A DNA stretch of 11,322 nucleotides from Melioribacteraceae bacterium. GTDB taxonomy: Bacteria > Bacteroidota > Ignavibacteria > Ignavibacteriales > Melioribacteraceae. The notes under the pieces were generated by a model, which was not told the DNA's origin, did no database searches, and saw only the letters and a list, made by a program, of their open reading frames with translations. The translations under genes and the position numbers were made by a program. The number at the start of each line of letters is the position of its first letter. Within the stretch, counting starts at the first letter, position 1. The stretch is taken from assembly GCA_026987055.1 (NCBI GenBank), contig JALSNL010000277.1, forward strand, positions 1 to 11,322. The letters are read 5' to 3'. Of the stretch, positions 6,955 through 11,322 are shown in pieces.

Positions 6955-8934
6955 TTATTTAAGATTTTTATTCATCGGAAATTTAAAAACTTTAATCATT
7001 TTATCTACGCCTTCATAAACCATATACTTTCTATACTTTTTATAAAAATTCATTTCGAATAAATAATTTTCCGGATATGTAATGAACCAAATTGTAGATT
7101 TTCTATTTTCAATAAAATTAATCAAATCTTTATTTGTATAAATTAATTTTGCGTTTGACCATCTTTCTTTTGTTCCTCTCTCAACCGAAAAAGAAACAAA
7201 CGCTTTATGTCTATAATCAAAACTAAAATAATCGACTCTTGGTAAATATTGTTCATGGCTATTTTCGTTAATCATAATAATATCACCATCATGTAAATTT
7301 TGTTTTACATAGTCTGTTGGTGTTTTAATATCCCATCTTCTATACAAATGACGTTTTATTAGATTACTTTTATATATCATTCTATAGTTAACTTCTTGGC
7401 TATCAATATTTAATAGGTGATACAAATTAAAATCTCTGGAAAAGATAAAGACTGCAAAAATAATTGCAATAAAAGTAATATTTCTATAAAGCTCATTCTT
7501 TAAGAATTTATTTAAAACGAAATAAATAGAATAAGAAACTAAAATAACTAAAAGGGGAACTAAGAAAAAAGTATAGCGAGTTTCACGATATAATAAGGTT
7601 GGTATAGTTGCCAATAAACTAAGAAAAATTACTGTGCCAAAAAGAAATTTAATTTCACTTTTGGGTTCATTTTTACTTTTTAGTAAAAATGGAACGAGGG
7701 AAACTAAAGATAATACTGCAAAGATAGTCAATAATGGTAATGTTTTTGTATAATTTACTAGTGAATAAAAATTATCAGGATAATTAAAAAATCCAATTAA
7801 CAATCTTTTTGTTATTCCCCATGTTGAGTAGGAAGAAAAATCATTAAATAATTCATACCAATTATTGGACAACAAGCCAAAACCAAACCAATAAATGAAA
7901 TTAATTATAAAAATAGAAAATATAAGTAAGATTACTTTTTTATCGGAAAGAGATATATCTAAAAGATTCCAAAAGCTAAAAATTAAAAGGGTGAAAATAA
8001 AAAAACCGAATTGATTTAGTAATGCAAATACTGCTAAAGCAACTATTGATAAAACAGACCAGAAATTTTTATTTGGCAATAGTTTGATAATCTTTACTAC
8101 TAAAAATGTAGTTAATGAAATTATGATAATTGTAAAAATCAAACTTAAAACATTATCAAAGGCGTACAATAATAAAACTTTAGGAATCTTTATAGGGGGT
8201 TGGCTAATTGAATTTTTAATAGTTTCGCTTAGCTCAGGAGGAAATATTGGAGCTATGTTAAATGAACGAAAATCAAATTCGTTAACAAAAACAGAAACTA
8301 TAAAAACAACAAACGCACCCGATAAAAAGTTCAGCTTAATTTTTCGGTTTAATATAAAAGGTACAAAATTGAAAACTGCCAGGAAAATACTACCTTCATA
8401 AACAAAAATACTTATAATAGAAAGTAGCAACATCCATTTGTAGTTTTTAAAATTATGGTTTTTAATATCCAGCAAAGCGAAATAAATATACCACATAAAA
8501 ATTGCTTGAAAAGGAGCGTACATTCTGGCAAATCTTGCAAATTCAATTTCCCATATAGAAAGAGAAAAAATTATTACTACAGTTGTTGCTAATAAATTGT
8601 TGCTTACCTTTTTAGCAATTAGAAAAATTGCAGGTAAAGCTAGGAGGTTTGAAATTAAAGAAAAAAAACGCCCTGCAAATTCTGCACTTATACCAATAGA
8701 AAGCAAAGGAGCAATTAAATACTGAAGTAGAACACCACGAAAATAATATCCGCCATTGGGAAATTGAGGCAGACCATATTTGAGTATATTTTCTGAAGAT
8801 TTAACAAGATAGTACTCATCTAAGGCCAAAGGCCAAGTACCTAATCCTTTAAATCTAATATATATGCCTAAACTAACAACTATTGTTATTACCAACCAAT
8901 AAATTTTTGATAGTTGATTTTCTTTTTGATTCAT
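6955..8934 (-). CDS. GT-C superfamily membrane glycosyltransferase (PMT/ArnT-like)
   Basis: Predicted multi-pass inner-membrane transferase that uses a polyprenyl-phosphate-linked sugar and acts on the periplasmic face. It has 659 residues with about eleven hydrophobic segments up to about residue 500. The first external loop carries the GT-C acidic pair in WPLALDEYYLVKS (D39, E40), the usual catalytic position. EFARFARMYAPFQ (131-143) resembles the corresponding PMT/ArnT region. A soluble C-terminal region of about 155 residues (503-659; WDIKTPTDYV, DGDIIMINENSH, TIWFITYPEN) is also typical of these proteins. A GtrB/DPM1-like synthase in the same operon could make its donor lipid. The acceptor may be the flipped glycan, lipid A or a protein. 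A Wzy polymerase is a less likely reading because of the early D-E motif. There is a 23-nt gap to the upstream gene and no clear Shine-Dalgarno; the stop is one base from the next ATG. Confidence 0.87.
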   Translation of the reverse strand: MNQKENQLSKIYWLVITIVVSLGIYIRFKGLGTWPLALDEYYLVKSSENILKYGLPQFPNGGYYFRGVLLQYLIAPLLSIGISAEFAGRFFSLISNLLALPAIFLIAKKVSNNLLATTVVIIFSLSIWEIEFARFARMYAPFQAIFMWYIYFALLDIKNHNFKNYKWMLLLSIISIFVYEGSIFLAVFNFVPFILNRKIKLNFLSGAFVVFIVSVFVNEFDFRSFNIAPIFPPELSETIKNSISQPPIKIPKVLLLYAFDNVLSLIFTIIIISLTTFLVVKIIKLLPNKNFWSVLSIVALAVFALLNQFGFFIFTLLIFSFWNLLDISLSDKKVILLIFSIFIINFIYWFGFGLLSNNWYELFNDFSSYSTWGITKRLLIGFFNYPDNFYSLVNYTKTLPLLTIFAVLSLVSLVPFLLKSKNEPKSEIKFLFGTVIFLSLLATIPTLLYRETRYTFFLVPLLVILVSYSIYFVLNKFLKNELYRNITFIAIIFAVFIFSRDFNLYHLLNIDSQEVNYRMIYKSNLIKRHLYRRWDIKTPTDYVKQNLHDGDIIMINENSHEQYLPRVDYFSFDYRHKAFVSFSVERGTKERWSNAKLIYTNKDLINFIENRKSTIWFITYPENYLFEMNFYKKYRKYMVYEGVDKMIKVFKFPMNKNLK

Positions 8935-8957
8935 ATTGTTATAAAGTAATGAATGAA

Positions 8958-9941
8958 TTATAAATTTGCGACATCCTTAGATTCGGTTTCTTTGTTAAAT
9001 TGATAAACATCTTCTATTATATAATCCTTTATATCTTTTGCATGCGTAAAAATTATCAATTCTCCAATAAGTCCAATAGCAAAGGCTAAAATTCCAAAAA
9101 CAATTAACAAAAGACTTACAAGAACAATTGGTCTATCGGCTAAAGGTACATCAAAGAATAACCTTTGTACAAAAAGAATCAATCCTAAAATTGTACCTAA
9201 ACTAAAGATTATTAAACCGGAAGAACCGAAAAACCGGATTGGCTTTTTGGTAAATTTAATTAAAAAGAATAGAGAAATAAGTTCCAATCCTCTTTCCATA
9301 TAACTTTTTAATGGATAGAATTTTTGCCTATAATCAGCTTTATGTTGTTTAACTTTTATTTCTTTTACTTTATAGCCTAATCGCCAAGCCCATAATGGAA
9401 GAAATCTATCTTGATCTCCATACATATAAATATTGTTAAGAATTTCCCGTTTAAATAATCTTAGATTATTTTTTAAATCGTGAAATTTGGTACCAATAAA
9501 AGTTTTAATTAAACTATTGAAAATTTTAGATTGAAGATTATTTAAGAACCCGTCCATACGTGGGTATCTCCAACCAATTACCATATCGTAACCTTTAAGA
9601 TTCTCAACCATTTTCGGAATTTCTTCAGCTTCAACTTGTTGGTATGAAGGCAATGTTAAAATCAGTTTCCCTTCGGAAGCTTCAAAACCGGCTTGCAAAG
9701 ATGTTGCATCACCAAACCATCTACCAAGTTTTATTATTTTAATATTTTCGTTTTCATTAGCTATGGATTTAACTTCATTAAGTACTTCAGGCATATTACC
9801 ATCAATAACAAAAATAACTTCGTAACTAAGATTTGTTTTATCTAAATTTTGTTTATATGATTCATACAACGATTTAATTTCATCATATTCATATTTTTGG
9901 TAATATATTATTATTGCTGATAGCTCGTATGATTTTTTCAT
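8958..9941 (-). CDS. Divergent GtrB/DPM1-like GT2 protein lacking the DxD metal-binding motif
   Basis: This 327-residue protein has the architecture of polyprenyl-phosphate sugar synthases: a GT-A domain (about 1-225) and two C-terminal membrane helices (about 238-262 and 270-298). It aligns along its length with the next-upstream gene product: GWR (123-125), SKI.N (138-142), D155, R161, the KQH histidine (200) and both helices match. Catalytic landmarks are altered. The usual VDDGS is VIDGN (45-49). The usual D-x-D-L-Q is P-S-Y-Q-Q (98-102), with no acid at either metal-binding position although the following EAEEIPKM is kept. The GxSKY motif after the histidine is absent. The frame is intact with normal length, so it is not a pseudogene. 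It may be a partner or regulator of the intact paralogue, or an enzyme with a different metal site. AGGAG lies 13 nt before the ATG, a rather long spacing. Confidence 0.88.
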   Translation of the reverse strand: MKKSYELSAIIIYYQKYEYDEIKSLYESYKQNLDKTNLSYEVIFVIDGNMPEVLNEVKSIANENENIKIIKLGRWFGDATSLQAGFEASEGKLILTLPSYQQVEAEEIPKMVENLKGYDMVIGWRYPRMDGFLNNLQSKIFNSLIKTFIGTKFHDLKNNLRLFKREILNNIYMYGDQDRFLPLWAWRLGYKVKEIKVKQHKADYRQKFYPLKSYMERGLELISLFFLIKFTKKPIRFFGSSGLIIFSLGTILGLILFVQRLFFDVPLADRPIVLVSLLLIVFGILAFAIGLIGELIIFTHAKDIKDYIIEDVYQFNKETESKDVANL

Positions 9942-9952
9942 TTTTAAAAGAT

Positions 9953-9960
9953 ATCTCCTA
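9953..9960 (-). promoter_or_regulatory. Ribosome binding site of the divergent GT2 gene
   Basis: The minus strand reads TAGGAGAT, a strong Shine-Dalgarno core, but it ends 13 nt before the ATG at 9941, longer than the usual 5-9 nt. There is no in-frame ATG, GTG or TTG between them, so the start at 9941 stands. The longer spacing may lower translation relative to the intact paralogue. Confidence 0.55.
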
Positions 9961-9968
9961 ATGTACTT

Positions 9969-10901
9969 TTAATTTTTATTAATTTTTAGTTTGTACATCT
10001 TTTCAATTTTTAAATTTCCACTTTTATATATAAGATGACAAATGATTCCAAGGAAAACCAACGTAAAGCTTAAGATACCGAATAAAGCACTTGAACCTAA
10101 TAAAACAACCAAAGGATAGCCCGGATTAGTAAACCACACATAAAATGTGGACGCTAATGCTATAAGAAAAAGTAATCCTGATATTATTGCCGGTGTTCCA
10201 AAACCAAATAGTGGTTTATTAAATGATGAAAAAGTTGTTTTAAGTGCAACTAAATCTATAATAACTTTATAAATTCTTGAAAGTCCGTATTTTGATGCTC
10301 CAAACTGCCTGGCATGATGTTTAACAGGAATTTGAGTAAAGGAAGCACCGGTTAAAGCATTAATAACAGGCAATAACCTATGCATTTCAGAATACATTGG
10401 GAATTTGTTAATTGTTTCGGCTTTGTAAGATCTTATTGCACATCCATTATCTTTTACCGGAATACCTGTAACATTACGCACTAACCAATTGGCAATTTTA
10501 GAAGGCAGTAATCTGGTAAATTTACTGTCCTGTCTGTTTTTCCTCCAACCTAAACAAATATCGTTTCCCTCTCCCAGCTTATTCATCATGTTACCAATAT
10601 CCGCAGGATCATTTTGTAAGTCACCATCCATTGTAACTATATATTTTCCAATAGCATTTTGAAACCCGGCGTGTAAACCTGTTGTTTGTCCATAATTTTT
10701 CTTTAGTTTTACAACTTTTAATCTGGAATCTTTTTGAGCTAATTCAATTGCATTTTTTAATGTATTATCTTTGCTACCATCATCAACAAGTATCAACTCG
10801 TAAGTATATGGCAGTTCCTTCATTGCGCTGGTTACAGCATCGTAAAGAGGTTTAATAGAATCCTCTTCATTATAAAATGGTATGACAATTGATAAATCCA
10901 T
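9969..10901 (-). CDS. GtrB/DPM1-like GT2 polyprenyl-phosphate sugar synthase
   Basis: Predicted to transfer a sugar from a nucleotide donor to undecaprenyl phosphate at the inner membrane, giving a lipid-linked monosaccharide for periplasmic transferases. All motifs of the GtrB/ArnC/DPM1 group are present in 310 residues: SIVIPFYNEE (4-13), LVDDGSKD (38-45), LKKNYGQTTGLHAGF (66-80), the metal-binding MDGDLQ (91-96), GWRKNRQD (118-125), VKDNGCAIRSYK (149-160) and VKHHARQFGASKYGLSRI (193-210). Two C-terminal membrane helices (about 232-257 and 264-291) anchor it. It is the first gene of the operon, next to a degenerate paralogue and two genes before the GT-C enzyme that could use its product. 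The short helix pair fits GtrB-type proteins. Sugar identity is unknown. The ATG at 10901 has only a weak AGG 4 nt upstream. A candidate promoter lies 45-73 nt upstream of the start. Confidence 0.93.
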   Translation of the reverse strand: MDLSIVIPFYNEEDSIKPLYDAVTSAMKELPYTYELILVDDGSKDNTLKNAIELAQKDSRLKVVKLKKNYGQTTGLHAGFQNAIGKYIVTMDGDLQNDPADIGNMMNKLGEGNDICLGWRKNRQDSKFTRLLPSKIANWLVRNVTGIPVKDNGCAIRSYKAETINKFPMYSEMHRLLPVINALTGASFTQIPVKHHARQFGASKYGLSRIYKVIIDLVALKTTFSSFNKPLFGFGTPAIISGLLFLIALASTFYVWFTNPGYPLVVLLGSSALFGILSFTLVFLGIICHLIYKSGNLKIEKMYKLKINKN

Positions 10902-10945
10902 TTAACCTATTTTTTGTTAAGATAATAATACTACATATAATGTAC

Positions 10946-10974
10946 CAAAACTATATATGTAATTAAATTCCAAA
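10946..10974 (-). promoter_or_regulatory. Candidate Bacteroidota-type promoter of the glycosyltransferase operon
   Basis: On the minus strand TTTG (10974-10971) is followed after 17 bases by TAGTTTTG (10953-10946). This matches the known Bacteroidota sigma consensus of TTTG near -33 and TAnnTTTG near -7, and the spacing is within the reported range. Transcription would begin near 10939, giving a leader of roughly 40 nt before the ATG at 10901. A+T-rich DNA yields such matches by chance, so it remains a prediction. Confidence 0.4.
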
Positions 10975-11155
10975 ATAATACAAAATATTATTAAAAAGTA
11001 TCATAAGAAAACATTTTTTAATAAAATATTCTCATTTTGAGATAAACAAAAATATAATAATTAAAGTTACTATCGAAGTTTATTTTGCGATTTTTATATT
11101 TATCCCAAATTATGCTTTAGAATTTAGAAATTGTTTATAAAACTATAATATGCAA

Positions 11156-11180
11156 TAAGTTAAAGAAACTTTTTAACTTA
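11156..11180. repeat. Inverted repeat TAAGTTAAA / TTTAACTTA
   Basis: Perfect 9-bp arms (11156-11164 and 11172-11180) enclose a 7-base loop. The minus-strand side has no following U-tract, so it does not look like a terminator. It belongs to the cluster of inverted repeats at 11149-11257. Function unknown. Confidence 0.5.
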
Positions 11181-11221
11181 ACCATTCCTAATGCTTTGCA
11201 TGAGAATAATTGCTTTTATTC

Positions 11222-11247
11222 CAATAGTTTAGAACTATTGTGTTTTT
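11222..11247 (+). terminator. Hairpin plus T-run, weak terminator-like element
   Basis: CAATAGTT (11222-11229) and AACTATTG (11233-11240) form a perfect 8-bp stem with a 3-base loop. TG and then five T follow on the plus strand. The shape resembles an intrinsic terminator read rightward, but the stem has only two G-C pairs and no plus-strand gene precedes it. It could end a small plus-strand RNA or be part of a larger structure. Confidence 0.3.
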
Positions 11248-11322
11248 CTATTGCATAATCCGGGATTTATATAACTTTTGATTTTAATCTGACAAATTAC
11301 AAAGAAAGAAAGTGCCCCGAAA

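Larger units (their letters stand above)
10902..11322. other. Non-coding region upstream of the glycosyltransferase operon
   Basis: This 421-bp A+T-rich stretch has no supportable gene on either strand. The part nearest the operon (10946-10974) holds a promoter candidate. The part at 11149-11257 is dense in inverted repeats. The last 60 bases up to the edge show nothing I can name; short open frames entering from the right edge on the minus strand are too short to call. Confidence 0.6.

Noticed and set aside
8084..8401. Plus-strand open frame of 105 codons
   Set aside because: It is antisense to the GT-C gene; its composition mirrors the membrane-protein frame opposite it, and no family is recognisable.
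6955..8934. GT-C gene read as an O-antigen polymerase (Wzy)
   Set aside because: The D-E pair in the first loop, the FARFARMYA segment and the soluble C-terminal region fit PMT/ArnT-type GT-C enzymes better.
11149..11257. The repeat cluster read as a tRNA or a transposon end
   Set aside because: There is no T-arm consensus and no CCA-proximal acceptor pattern, and no transposase or target duplication is visible.
11235..11321. Minus-strand open frame of 28 codons entering from the right edge, possibly the end of another gene
   Set aside because: It is too short, has no recognisable motif and its end lies inside the inverted-repeat cluster.

Overview
The window is A+T-rich and every convincing gene lies on the minus strand, so genes are read from the right edge to the left. 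The 938-residue surface protein ends in a type IX secretion (T9SS) type A sorting domain with the 'QNFPNPFNPTT' signature. T9SS is restricted to Bacteroidota, Chlorobi/Ignavibacteria and relatives. That exact signature together with low G+C suggests an Ignavibacteria-like member of this group. This assignment is inference, because no marker gene is present.

Layout in transcription order: a 421-bp non-coding region (10902-11322) holds several inverted repeats and a plausible Bacteroidota-type promoter. It is followed by five tightly packed genes: a GtrB/DPM1-like GT2 glycosyltransferase with an intact DxD motif (9969-10901), a paralogous GT2 that has lost the DxD (8958-9941), a multi-pass GT-C type glycosyltransferase (6955-8934), a soluble GT2 (5961-6953) and a WzxC-like flippase (4488-5951). 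The gaps between them are 27, 23, 1 and 9 nt, which indicates one operon. After a 293-bp gap comes the large secreted protein (1378-4194): a signal peptide, two Ig-like + LamG modules, two fibronectin type III domains and the T9SS domain. A perfect 17-bp-arm palindrome at 1325-1359 forms its terminator. Last, a polyprenyl-phosphate glycosylphosphotransferase (start 1056) runs off the left edge of the window.

Together this is a surface-glycan assembly locus. The phosphotransferase would load the first sugar phosphate on undecaprenyl phosphate. The soluble GT2 would extend it on the cytoplasmic face and the flippase would move it across the inner membrane. A polyprenyl-phosphate-sugar synthase (intact GT2) plus the GT-C enzyme would add a periplasmic sugar. 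No O-antigen polymerase, chain-length regulator or export channel is in view. The genes belong to well-known families. The points most worth a second look are the DxD-less GT2 paralogue next to its intact partner, the T9SS cargo embedded among glycan genes, and the hairpin-rich stretch at 11149-11257. I found no CRISPR array, tRNA, rRNA, insertion sequence or phage gene.
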